From assembly GCF_017355525.1 (NCBI RefSeq), contig NZ_CP067395.1, positions 1,178,001 through 1,242,000 of the forward strand: a DNA stretch of 64,000 nucleotides. The letters are read 5' to 3'. This document shows, one piece after another, positions 9,054 to 16,990 of this stretch. The position numbers and the translations under genes are program-made. Each line of letters begins with the position of its first letter. Position 1 is the first letter of the stretch. Below the pieces are notes generated by a model. The model saw only the letters and a program-made list of their open reading frames with translations. It did not search any database and had not been told where the DNA came from. This stretch comes from Lysobacter enzymogenes. Its GTDB lineage: Bacteria; Pseudomonadota; Gammaproteobacteria; Xanthomonadales; Xanthomonadaceae.

Positions 9054-9689
9054 ATGTCTGCCAAGCCCGTCAGCCAGCGCGGCAGCGCCGGCAAAGCGCC
9101 CGCGAGCAAACCCGCCGGCAAAACCTCCGCCGGCAAGCCCGCCGCGGCCAAACCCTCGGCCTTCGTCGCCGACCTCAGCGCGATCCGTGCGCGCGCGCGC
9201 CAGCACATCGAGGACGGCGCGATCACCGCCAGCTACAGCGCCGACCGCGAAACCGTGGTGCGGCTGCTCAACGAAGCGCTGGCCACCGAAATCGTCTGCG
9301 TGCTGCGCTACAAGCGCCACTACTTCATGGCCAGCGGCCTGATGGCCGACGCGATCAAGTCCGAATTCCTCGAGCACGCCAACGAAGAACAGGCGCACGC
9401 CGACCTGATCGCCGAACGCATCGTCCAGCTCGGCGGCGAACCCGACCTCAACCCCGACGTGCTGTCCGGCCGCGCGCACGCCGAATACGTCGAAGGCCGC
9501 GATCTGCGCGACATGGTCAAGGAGGACCTGATCGCCGAGCGCATCGCCATCGACAGCTACCGCGCGATCATCGAGTTCGTCGGCGACAAGGACACCACGA
9601 CCAAGCGGATGATGGAGCACATCCTGGCGCAGGAGGAGGAGCATGCCGACGAGTTGGCGGACATGCTGGATGGGTGGACGGGGCGCTGA
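9054..9689 (+). CDS. Ferritin-like (bacterioferritin-type) protein with basic Lys/Ala/Pro tail
   Basis: The 211-residue protein has two parts. Residues 1-36 are a low-complexity basic tail of AGKPAAAKP-type repeats. The rest is a four-helix ferritin-like domain with carboxylate/histidine ligands in the expected order: NEALATE, EHANEEQAHADL, KEDLIAERIAIDSY and AQEEEHADEL. This fits a di-iron, iron-oxidising or iron-storing mini-ferritin. The basic tail resembles the DNA-binding tails of some Dps proteins, so DNA association is possible but inferred. CAGGAG lies a few bases upstream of ATG 9054. It is co-oriented with the peroxiredoxin gene. Confidence 0.88.
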   Translation: MSAKPVSQRGSAGKAPASKPAGKTSAGKPAAAKPSAFVADLSAIRARARQHIEDGAITASYSADRETVVRLLNEALATEIVCVLRYKRHYFMASGLMADAIKSEFLEHANEEQAHADLIAERIVQLGGEPDLNPDVLSGRAHAEYVEGRDLRDMVKEDLIAERIAIDSYRAIIEFVGDKDTTTKRMMEHILAQEEEHADELADMLDGWTGR

Positions 9690-9723
9690 CGCGCGCAGTC
9701 GGGTGTCGCCGTAGTTGAATTTT

Positions 9724-9788
9724 CGCGGTCGCGGCTCGCGCCGCTCCTACAGGGGCTGCCTGTAGGAGCGGCGCGAGCCGCGACCGCG
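9724..9788. repeat. REP-like hairpin, GTAGGAGCGGCGCGAGCC family
   Basis: The arm 9724-9752 and the arm 9760-9788 are exact reverse complements, 29 of 29, with a 7-base loop. This is the tightest of five copies in the window (also 11784, 22071, 40957, 59056). It separates the convergent ferritin-like and oxidoreductase genes and may also stop transcription or protect 3' ends. Confidence 0.9.
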
Positions 9789-9828
9789 CCACCGCGCCTG
9801 CGACGACCGCCTCAACGCCTGCGCGAAC

Positions 9829-10428
9829 TCACGCCGCCCGGCACCCCTCGCCCTCGAACACTGCGCGCCCGAGCTCGAACGCCGCATCCAGATGCGGCTG
9901 CCGATCGCGCCCCTCGGTATCGAAACGCACCGTCGAACTGGCCACGCAGGCGCCGCAGTAATCGAACACGCCGTGGTCGATCTGGGTCTTCATCGCCACG
10001 TCGTACGCGTGCTTGACGTAGCTGCGCTGGTCCGCGCCGCCGATACCGAACAGATGCACCTGCAAACGCTGCAACTGCCCGACCACGCGGCCGTCGCGGG
10101 TCGCGTAGGCCCAGTTGTTGGAAAACACCCGGTCGACCCAGCCCTTGAGCAGGCCCGGCATCGACCACCAGTACACCGGAAACACCAGCACCAGCGCATC
10201 GGCGCGGTCGATCCGCGCCTGCTCGGCGCGCACCTGCGGCGGATGCGGCGCGCGTTCGCGGTAGGCGTCGTGGTCGGCCTGGCCGTAACGCGGGTCGAAG
10301 CCTTCGCCGGCGAGGTCGGCCAGCTCGGCGCTGTGGCCGGCGGCGCGCAGCCCCTCGGCGACGCGGGCCGCGGCGGCGTGGGTCAGCGAATCCGGGTCGG
10401 GATGGGCGAAGACTATCAAGGCGTGCAT
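9829..10428 (-). CDS. Flavodoxin-fold NAD(P)H oxidoreductase (quinone reductase/MdaB-like)
   Basis: The 199-residue protein starts MHALIVFAHPDPDSL, the typical FMN-phosphate loop of NQO/MdaB-type enzymes. It has the VLVFPVYWWSMPGLLKGW segment that forms the flavin site and a GIGGADQRSY loop further on. Such enzymes carry out two-electron reduction of quinones or nitro compounds. Start and length are normal. The promoter region carries a 39-base interrupted palindrome (10449-10487), so expression is very probably under a dedicated repressor, which is not encoded next to it. Confidence 0.9.
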   Translation of the reverse strand: MHALIVFAHPDPDSLTHAAAARVAEGLRAAGHSAELADLAGEGFDPRYGQADHDAYRERAPHPPQVRAEQARIDRADALVLVFPVYWWSMPGLLKGWVDRVFSNNWAYATRDGRVVGQLQRLQVHLFGIGGADQRSYVKHAYDVAMKTQIDHGVFDYCGACVASSTVRFDTEGRDRQPHLDAAFELGRAVFEGEGCRAA

Positions 10429-10448
10429 GGCGGGCTCCTGAGTTTAAT

Positions 10449-10487
10449 TACCGAAAGTAACTTACTAAAAGTAAGCTACTTTCGGTA
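10449..10487. promoter_or_regulatory. Operator-like interrupted palindrome upstream of the quinone reductase gene
   Basis: TACCGAAAGTA (10449-10459), A, CTTAC, TAAAA, GTAAG, C, TACTTTCGGTA (10477-10487). Both nested inverted repeats are perfect. The inner TTACTnnnnGTAA-like core recalls binding sites of HxlR-family redox sensors such as YodB. It is an AT-rich island 21 bases upstream of the start codon of the gene at 10428. Confidence 0.75.
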
Positions 10488-10596
10488 GTTGCGACTGTCA
10501 AGCCGTCCCGACGACCGCGCAGGGCCCCGGCATGGAACTGAATCTTTCCGCCGCCGCTACGCCGCATCGGCTTGCCTCGCCGCCACAGCGCGCGCT

Positions 10597-11370
10597 ATGA
10601 CTCCCGCCATGAGCCGAGATATGGAAATCGCGCGGCTGCGCGAACGCCTGGAACGCGACCACTGGCCGCGCCTGCAGATGAGCCTGATCGTGCTGCTGAC
10701 CGGCGCCGCGGGTTTCCTCGCCTCGTTCGGCCTGCTGCTGGCCGGCGTGCGCGGCATGGCGCTGCGCTATCCCCTCGCCGCCTGCGTCGCGTACGCGGCG
10801 TTCCTGCTGTTGCTGTGGACCTGGGCGCGCAGCCACGGCCGCAAGGACGAGTTCGACACGCCCGACTTCGAAGGCGCCTCCGACGGCCCGTCCTCATCGG
10901 GCTGGCACGGCGGCGGCGGCCACAGCGGCGGCGGCGGCGCCAACGCCAGCTTCGAAGCGCCGTCTTCGTCCGCTTCGTCTTCTTCGTCCTGGTCTTCGTC
11001 GCCGCAGCGTTCCGGCGGCGACGGCGGACTGGATTTGCCTTCGCTCGACGATGCCGACGTGTTCGGCTGGATCGTGGCGGCGATCGTGGTGCTGGCCGTC
11101 GCGGTGCTGGCCACCGTGTTCGCGCTGTGGTCGGCGCCCGGCCTGATGGCCGAGGTGCTGCTCGACGTGACCCTGGCCGGCGGCCTGTACCGGCGCCTGC
11201 GCCGGATCGAATCGCAGCACTGGCTGGCGACCGCGCTGCGCCGCACCGCCGTGCCGTTCCTGCTCGTCGCCGTGCTGGCGACCGCGGCCGGGTTCGTCGG
11301 CGCGCAGTACGTGCCCGGCGCGGATTCCATCGGCGACGTGATCGCCGCGCTGCGCGCCGCGCGTGACTGA
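10597..11370 (+). CDS. Membrane protein of unknown function with Gly/Ser-rich loop
   Basis: A product of about 257 residues if started at ATG 10597; ATG codons at 10609 and 10621 are alternatives, and an upstream extension to 10489 looks non-coding. Two hydrophobic helices (MSLIVLLTGAAGFLASFG and a second ending LLLLWTWA) are followed by a very Gly/Ser-rich segment (GGGGHSGGGGAN, SSSASSSSSWSSS), then an acidic stretch, another transmembrane helix (WIVAAIVVLAVAVLATVF) and a C-terminal hydrophobic helix. I do not recognise a family. The next gene overlaps its end by 8 bases, so the two are translationally coupled. Confidence 0.7.
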   Translation: MTPAMSRDMEIARLRERLERDHWPRLQMSLIVLLTGAAGFLASFGLLLAGVRGMALRYPLAACVAYAAFLLLLWTWARSHGRKDEFDTPDFEGASDGPSSSGWHGGGGHSGGGGANASFEAPSSSASSSSSWSSSPQRSGGDGGLDLPSLDDADVFGWIVAAIVVLAVAVLATVFALWSAPGLMAEVLLDVTLAGGLYRRLRRIESQHWLATALRRTAVPFLLVAVLATAAGFVGAQYVPGADSIGDVIAALRAARD

Positions 11371-11749
11371 CGCCCGCACACCTTGCGAGACCTTCTGCGA
11401 ACGCGCGCGCGACGCGATGCGTTCGCATACGCAGGGCCTGAGCCTGATCGTCACCTGCGGGCATTGCGGCCTGTCCGCGGTCACGACCCGGCCGGATCTC
11501 GCGCGCATCGCCGCGATGCGCCATCGCTTGTCGCTGGCGCCGCAGCACCGCAATCCGGCCGATACGCTGCGCGCGGCCGCGTGCCTGGCCGCCGAAAGCG
11601 GACGCGCCGCCGCCGACGTGTTGCGCACGTTGCGCGAAGACGGCGCGCTGGTCGAGCTGACGGTGATCGAAGCCGAGCGGTATGCGCAGGCGCTGGCGCG
11701 CGCCGGCCTGAGCGCGGAAATCGAACCGCCGCCGTATTCGCTGGAATAG
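11363..11749 (+). CDS. Small protein of unknown function, coupled to the upstream membrane protein
   Basis: GTG 11363 overlaps the upstream gene's stop by 8 bases. The 128-residue soluble protein has a CGHCG pair in its first third (VTCGHCGLSA) that could bind metal or be redox-active. A C-terminal segment (RTLREDGALVELTVIEAER followed by ALARAGLSAEI) loosely resembles the ribosomal L7/L12 C-terminal or ClpS-like fold; this resemblance is weak and only suggestive. The function is unknown. The coupling implies that it works with the membrane protein. Confidence 0.68.
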   Translation: MTDARTPCETFCERARDAMRSHTQGLSLIVTCGHCGLSAVTTRPDLARIAAMRHRLSLAPQHRNPADTLRAAACLAAESGRAAADVLRTLREDGALVELTVIEAERYAQALARAGLSAEIEPPPYSLE

Positions 11750-11783
11750 TTCGCCCGAATGATTCGAGCGCGGCGGCGGCCGA

Positions 11784-11882
11784 CTGTAGGAGCGGCGCGA
11801 GCCGCGACCGCGACAACGCGACTACGACGAAGGTTGCTGCGCAGTTGTGTCGTCGCGGTCGCGGCTCGCGCCGCTCCTACAG
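11784..11882. repeat. REP-like inverted pair, GTAGGAGCGGCGCGAGCC family
   Basis: Arms 11784-11814 and 11852-11882 are exact reverse complements over 31 bases with a 37-base centre. It lies between convergent genes (the unknown at 11749 and pbpC ending at 11993). Confidence 0.9.
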
Positions 11883-11992
11883 GTAGAACGCCGGAGCTGC
11901 TGCCTCTCTCAAGCGCCGCTACGGCCAGCGCTGCTATCGCCAGGTTTCTCCCGCATCGGCTGTTGCGCGACAAAGGCGCCCGCCAAACCCGC

Positions 11993-14389
11993 TCAACGCA
12001 ATACCTTGAACCGCACCCGCGACCACGCACCGGTATCGGCCAACGCCGTCAGCGTGTGCTCGCCCGGTTCGCCGAAGTCGTAATCCAGCCGCCCGCGCCC
12101 GTCGCTTTCGCCGATCCAGCGTCCGTCGAGCAGCCAGCGCACCCGCGCGTCGCTGCCGAGCGCGCGCACCGACAAGCGCAGCGGCGTCGCGCTGCCGGGC
12201 GCGCGCGCCAGCGTGGCCAGGTCGTCGATGCCTTCGATGCGCAGTTCTTCGGCGGCGTCGCGGCCGTCGGCGCTGCAATCGGGCGACAGCGGCGGCAGGC
12301 GCGAGGCCCGGCGCGTGTCGGCCGGCAGCCACGGCGAGGCCAGCGCCGGCCAGCGCGCCAGCGCGCGCGCTACGCGCACGTGTTCGCGCGCGCACTCGGC
12401 AGACAGGCGCAGGCCGCTGCGCGCGTCGACCTCGAAGCGCTCGACGCCGGCGCTCCACAGCCGCGCATCGCGCTCGGCGAAGGTCGGCGGCACCGAACCG
12501 TCGAGCGTCCAGGCCTCGCGACGGCGCTGGCACAGCTGCGGCTCGGCCGGGTCCGGCGGCAGGCCCAGCGGCCAGCACACCTCGATCTGGCGCACGCTCG
12601 CCGGCGGCGGCAGCGGCACTGCGTCGCCGCGCAGGCGCGGCAGGCTGTCGATGGTTTCGAACAGCAGCGGCAACGCGGTCACCGCGCCGTACTGGCCCGG
12701 CAACGGGGTGCCGTCGGGGCGGCCGACCCACACGCCGACCGTGTAGCGGCGCGTGCTGCCGAGCGCCCAGGCGTCGCGGAAGCCGTAGCTGGTGCCGGTC
12801 TTCCAGGCCACGCGCGGGCGGCCGGCGGCGTCGAAGGTTTGTTCCACGCTGCCGGGGCGCGGGTTGGCTTCGAGGATTTCGCGCACGATCCATGCCGCGC
12901 CCGGCGACAGCAAGCGACGTTCGGTTTTCGGCGAGCCCAGTTGATAGCGCACCCGCCCGGCGATGCCGCCGCGGTTGAACGCCGCGTACGCGCCGACCAG
13001 ATCCTCCAGCCGCGCGCCGGTGCCGCCGAGGATCATCGCCAGGTTCGGCTGCGCGCCGCGCGGCCATTGCAGGTCGATGCCGGCATGGGCCAGGCGCGCG
13101 GAGAAGCGCGCCGGCCCGACCCGGTCGAGCAGATCCACCGCCGGAATGTTCAGCGACAGACGCAGCGCGCTGGCCGCGCCGACCGGCCCGTTGAACGCGG
13201 TGTCGAAGTTGCCGGGCCGGTAGCCGCCGAAGGATTGCGGCGCGTCGACGAACAGGCTTTCCGAATGGATCAGCCCGTCGTCCATCGCCAGCCCGTACAG
13301 GAACGGCTTGAGCGTCGAGCCCGGCGAACGCCAGGCCTGGACCATGTCGACATGGCCGAGCCGCGCCGGATCGCCGAAGCTGACCGAGCCGACGTAGGCG
13401 CGCGCTTCCAGGCTGGCGTTGTCGATCACCAGCAGCGCCGCCGAAGTGCGTTCGGGCAACGTCGAGAAATACGCGGCGACGCGGTCTTCGAGCGTGCGCT
13501 GCAGTTGCGGGTCGATGGTCGAGACCACCCGCCCGGCGCGCGGATTGGCGAAGCGCAGGCGCTGCGCCAGCAGCGGCGCGAAGCGCGGCGGTTGCAGCGA
13601 GCGCGCGACCACCGGCTCGACCCGCGCATCGGCGACCTGCGCGCGCGTCCACACGCCCAACTGCGCCATGCGCGCGAGCACCTTGTCGCGGGCGACGCGC
13701 GCGCGCTCGGGCTCGCGGTCCGGACGCAAGCGGCTCGGCGATTGCGGCAGCACGGTCAGCAGCGCCGCCTCGGCGTGCGACAGGCGCGAGGACGGCTTGC
13801 CGAGGTAAGCCCAACTCGCCGCCTCCACGCCCTCGACGGTGCCGCCGAACGGCGCGCGGTTGAGGTACAGGGCGAGGATCTGCGGCTTCGACAGATGCGC
13901 TTCGAGTTGCAGCGCGCGCAGCATCTGCCGGCTCTTGGCCCACAGGCTGCGGCGGCGCTCGCCGGGCTCGGCGTCGAGGATGCGCGCGACCTGCATGGTC
14001 AGGGTCGAACCGCCGGAGACCACGCGCCCGCTGCGCAGCCATTGCGCCGCGGCGCGCGCCATCGCCAAGGGATTGATGCCGGCGTGCTGCCAGAACCAGC
14101 GGTCCTCGTAGTTCAACAGCGCCTGCAGGTACAGCGGCGACACCTGCGCGGCATCGACCGGATAGCGCCACACGCCGTCGCGGTCGGCGAACGCGCGCAG
14201 CGGCGTACCGTCGCGCGCGACCACCACCGCGCCGGCGTCGCGCGCGCGCGGCAACGGCAGCGGGAAGGCCAGATCGAGCAGCATCGCCGCGGTCGCCAGC
14301 GAAGCCAGCGCCAGGATCGCCCACAGGCCGGCGCGGCGCAGGCGGTGGCGGCGCGGCGTTGCAGCGGTGGCGGCGAAAGAGGACGGCAT
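11993..14389 (-). CDS. pbpC: Penicillin-binding protein 1C (bifunctional glycosyltransferase/transpeptidase)
   Basis: A 798-residue inner-membrane protein. After a basic N-terminus and one transmembrane helix (LWAILALASLATAAMLL) comes a GT51 glycosyltransferase domain with EDRWFWQHAGI and GGSTLTMQVAR. The transpeptidase domain follows, with active serine in SPGSTLKP, the SLN motif (LRLSLNIPAVD) and KTGTS. A C-terminal PBP1C-type beta-domain (about 690-798) closes the protein. It polymerises and crosslinks peptidoglycan, probably in repair rather than bulk growth. It is the last gene of a minus-strand operon that begins with an alpha-2-macroglobulin, the same pairing as yfhM-pbpC in E. coli. 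Confidence 0.95.
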   Translation of the reverse strand: MPSSFAATAATPRRHRLRRAGLWAILALASLATAAMLLDLAFPLPLPRARDAGAVVVARDGTPLRAFADRDGVWRYPVDAAQVSPLYLQALLNYEDRWFWQHAGINPLAMARAAAQWLRSGRVVSGGSTLTMQVARILDAEPGERRRSLWAKSRQMLRALQLEAHLSKPQILALYLNRAPFGGTVEGVEAASWAYLGKPSSRLSHAEAALLTVLPQSPSRLRPDREPERARVARDKVLARMAQLGVWTRAQVADARVEPVVARSLQPPRFAPLLAQRLRFANPRAGRVVSTIDPQLQRTLEDRVAAYFSTLPERTSAALLVIDNASLEARAYVGSVSFGDPARLGHVDMVQAWRSPGSTLKPFLYGLAMDDGLIHSESLFVDAPQSFGGYRPGNFDTAFNGPVGAASALRLSLNIPAVDLLDRVGPARFSARLAHAGIDLQWPRGAQPNLAMILGGTGARLEDLVGAYAAFNRGGIAGRVRYQLGSPKTERRLLSPGAAWIVREILEANPRPGSVEQTFDAAGRPRVAWKTGTSYGFRDAWALGSTRRYTVGVWVGRPDGTPLPGQYGAVTALPLLFETIDSLPRLRGDAVPLPPPASVRQIEVCWPLGLPPDPAEPQLCQRRREAWTLDGSVPPTFAERDARLWSAGVERFEVDARSGLRLSAECAREHVRVARALARWPALASPWLPADTRRASRLPPLSPDCSADGRDAAEELRIEGIDDLATLARAPGSATPLRLSVRALGSDARVRWLLDGRWIGESDGRGRLDYDFGEPGEHTLTALADTGAWSRVRFKVLR

Positions 14390-14399
14390 CGAAGCTTAG

Positions 14400-14705
14400 G
14401 GTTTGTTGTGGGAGGAACTTCAGGCCCGGGGCTTTCGGCTCAGCTTGCCTGGAAGTTCTGGACGCTGCGGCGATGCGACGACCTGAGCCGAAAGCGTCGG
14501 ACCTGAAGTCCCTCCTACACGAGCCGGCACCGGGACTTCGGTTGGATGTGAGAAGGACTTCAGTCCCTGCGCTATTGGCTCAGCTTGCCTGGAAACAGCG
14601 GCGATTCGGCGGCCTGAGCCGGAAGCGTCGGGCTGAAGCCCTTCCCGCACAAGCCGGCACCGGAACTCCGGTTGCTGTGGGAGGGACTTCGGTCCCTCCC
14701 ATCAC
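14400..14705. repeat. Dispersed 'GGACTTCAGGCCC / GCTCAGGTC' repeat cluster
   Basis: Three related units lie head to tail or inverted. Examples are gtgggaggaacttcaggccc near 14408, cctgaagtccctcctacac ending near 14521, and a third near 14685 (gtgggagggacttcggtccc). Internal arms such as GGCTCAGCTTGCCTGGAA recur at about 14437 and 14577. A further copy is at 35404-35515. The cluster fills the gap between the lipoprotein gene and pbpC. Confidence 0.75.
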
Positions 14706-14729
14706 GGTTCGCCCTCAGGCTTCGCCGCG

Positions 14730-15815
14730 TCAGCCCGCGCCGTTCGGCAACTGGATCCGCAGTTCGCCGTCGATCAGGAACAAGCGCATTTCCTCGTAGA
14801 CGCGGCGGCTGGCCTTTTCGCGCTCCAGCACCTCGCCGAGGGTACGCGCCTGCGCCTTGACGTCCTTGCCGATGCCGCCGCTGATTTCGATCCGCGCCTG
14901 GATCAGTTCCTGGTTGTCCTCGTCGCGATCCTCATCGGGATCCCAGTCGATCCGCAGTTCGTACCACTCGGTCTCCTCGCCCTGCTTGCGCTCGCCGTAG
15001 GCGGTTTCGCCGCCCTCGTCGTCGGGCTTGGGTTCGAGCGCGCGCACCTGACCGAGCAGCAGCGCGTAGTCGGCCACGCGCTGGTCCGGGAACAGGTCCT
15101 GGAAGCGACGTTCGGCCATCGCCCGGTCGATGCGGTCGCCGTTGCGCTCGGCCTCGTCGCCGAGCGGCGTGCCGACCGCCGGCACCTGGCCGAGCGGGAT
15201 CGGGAACTTGAACAAGTCCAGGATCGCCTTGCGGTCCTTGCGCGCGAACGCGTCGGCGAGCGCGCCCAGGCGCTGGCGCACGCGCGCGTCGGCGCTTTCG
15301 CTGGCGACCTTGGCCAGGGTCTTGCCGTTCCAGGCGTAGGTCAGGTATTCGCGGGTCTTGGGCCGCGCGGCGGTGCAGATGTCGGGCACCTGCAGATACA
15401 ACTTGCCTTGCGCGATCTTGTCGAGGTACACGCAGTCGTCGGCCGTGTCGGCGGCCGGCAGCAGCAGCGGGCCATCGGCGCGGCTGAGGATCGCCGCCCA
15501 TTTCTTCAGCGTCGCCATCTGCGCGTCGGGCGTGCCTTCGCCGTACGCGACCACGACATCGTCGACGCCGTCGCCGTCGAGGTCGCCGACCAAGTGTTCA
15601 TAGCCCAGGCGTTCGAAATCCGGCACGCGCTTGCGCAAGGCGGCGAACGCGGCTTCGGCGGTCTGCTTGGGATCGGCGGCGGGTTTGGCCGGCGCCGCAG
15701 CGGCAGGTGCCGCGGCCTGGGCGGCCGGCGCCTCGCCGGCGGACGGGTCGCCGGCCTTGCACGCGGCCAGGCTCAGGCCGATCAGCAACGCGGCGGACAG
15801 TCGGGTGTAACGCAT
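14730..15815 (-). CDS. Lipoprotein of unknown function with FG-GAP/EF-hand-like motif
   Basis: The 361-residue product has a lipoprotein signal peptide with lipobox LAAC (Cys19), then an Ala/Pro-rich linker to about 50. A calcium-loop-like GDLDGDGVDDVVVAYG follows at about 77-92. The rest is a soluble domain with two Cys (DCVYL, DICTAA) and an acidic stretch (WDPDEDRDEDNQE). It is clearly related in layout and motifs to the next upstream gene (15929-16990). I do not recognise a named family. Its position between an alpha-2-macroglobulin and PBP1C suggests a periplasmic accessory role in cell-wall defence. Confidence 0.85.
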   Translation of the reverse strand: MRYTRLSAALLIGLSLAACKAGDPSAGEAPAAQAAAPAAAAPAKPAADPKQTAEAAFAALRKRVPDFERLGYEHLVGDLDGDGVDDVVVAYGEGTPDAQMATLKKWAAILSRADGPLLLPAADTADDCVYLDKIAQGKLYLQVPDICTAARPKTREYLTYAWNGKTLAKVASESADARVRQRLGALADAFARKDRKAILDLFKFPIPLGQVPAVGTPLGDEAERNGDRIDRAMAERRFQDLFPDQRVADYALLLGQVRALEPKPDDEGGETAYGERKQGEETEWYELRIDWDPDEDRDEDNQELIQARIEISGGIGKDVKAQARTLGEVLEREKASRRVYEEMRLFLIDGELRIQLPNGAG

Positions 15816-15928
15816 CTATCGCTCCTTGCGGGTGTTCGCGACCGGCGGGGGCCGGTCGAAGGTCGTGACCGAAGCTTCGGTCGGATGGGGGCGCGGCCGC
15901 CGTCGCGGCCGGCGCGGGCGCGGCGCGC

Positions 15929-16990
15929 TCAGCTTTCCAGGCCGTCGAGGTCGTGCGCGTCGGCTTCTTCCAGATACAGCTCGCCGTCGATCAGGCGCCA
16001 ACGCAGGTGATAGCCGACGCCGTCGCCTTCCGGCCATTCCACGGTCGCGCGCGCGTCGACCACGTAGGTGTAGCCGTCGATCTCGACGGTCGCGTCGTCG
16101 GGCGCGGTGTCGATGAGCAGCTTGCGCTCGCCGGCGTCGGCGCCGCGCGGTTTGACGAAGCTGACGACGCTCTCGTGAGGATCGAGCCGCTTCAATTCGA
16201 GGTGGCTCAAGAGGCCGACCGCATCGGCGAAAGCGCGACGCCGATCGGCGTCGGCGAAGACCGGGTCGGGCGCCGGCGCGGCTTCGCCGCGGATCGGCGG
16301 GCCCGGTCGCAGGTTGGCGTCCAGGGCCGACAGCTTGCCTGCCTCGATCGACTCGCGCATCGCCCGCAGGCGCGACAGCACCCGCTGCCGCGCATCCTCG
16401 GTCGACACCCGCACCAGCGCGCCGTCGCGCCATTCGAACTGGTAGTAGTTCAAGGTGCGCGGGAACGGCAGCATGCACGCTTCCAGGCCGTCGGCCCACA
16501 AGCGGCCGTCGCGGATCTCGCGCACCGCCGGGCAGTCTTCGAACTTGTCGGTCTGGTCGGCCTGCAGCTGCAGGCCGCCGTCGCGCGCCAGCAGCACCCG
16601 CACCGTTTTGGCGACGTGACGCATCGCGCCTTCGTCGCCGATGCCGTATTCGATCACGACATCGTCGCGGCCGTCGCGGTCGAGATCGCCGGTGAAGTAG
16701 TTGACCTCGAACTTGTCGAATTTCGGATCGGCCTTGCGCATGACCGCCTCGGCCTGCGCGATCAAGGGATCGGGCAGCGGCGGCTTGTCGTGCGGCGTGG
16801 TGCCGCCCCAGTTCAACGCCGGATCGGTGGCCGGCGACGGCGCCGGCGCGACCGACGCTGCCGCCGCTTCCGAACTGGTCGACGCGCCCTTGCGCTTGCA
16901 CCCGGGCGCCGCCGCCAACAGCGCCGCGCACAGCGCGACGCCGGCCACGGCGGGAAGCGCGACGCCTCCCGCCCGCTTCGCCGCGGTCAC
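15929..16990 (-). CDS. Paralogous lipoprotein of unknown function
   Basis: GTG 16990 overlaps the alpha-2-macroglobulin stop in a GTGA junction, which makes translational coupling likely. The 353-residue product has a hydrophobic signal with lipobox APGC followed by KRKG, a Ser/Ala/Pro linker, then GDLDRDGRDDVVIEYG, the same motif as in its downstream neighbour. Both also share the order of two Cys (EDCPAVR, EACMLPF), a Tyr-rich segment and an Arg-rich helical region, so they look like tandem duplicates that have diverged. The function is unknown; the operon context points to a periplasmic partner of the macroglobulin/PBP1C pair. Confidence 0.85.
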   Translation of the reverse strand: MTAAKRAGGVALPAVAGVALCAALLAAAPGCKRKGASTSSEAAAASVAPAPSPATDPALNWGGTTPHDKPPLPDPLIAQAEAVMRKADPKFDKFEVNYFTGDLDRDGRDDVVIEYGIGDEGAMRHVAKTVRVLLARDGGLQLQADQTDKFEDCPAVREIRDGRLWADGLEACMLPFPRTLNYYQFEWRDGALVRVSTEDARQRVLSRLRAMRESIEAGKLSALDANLRPGPPIRGEAAPAPDPVFADADRRRAFADAVGLLSHLELKRLDPHESVVSFVKPRGADAGERKLLIDTAPDDATVEIDGYTYVVDARATVEWPEGDGVGYHLRWRLIDGELYLEEADAHDLDGLES

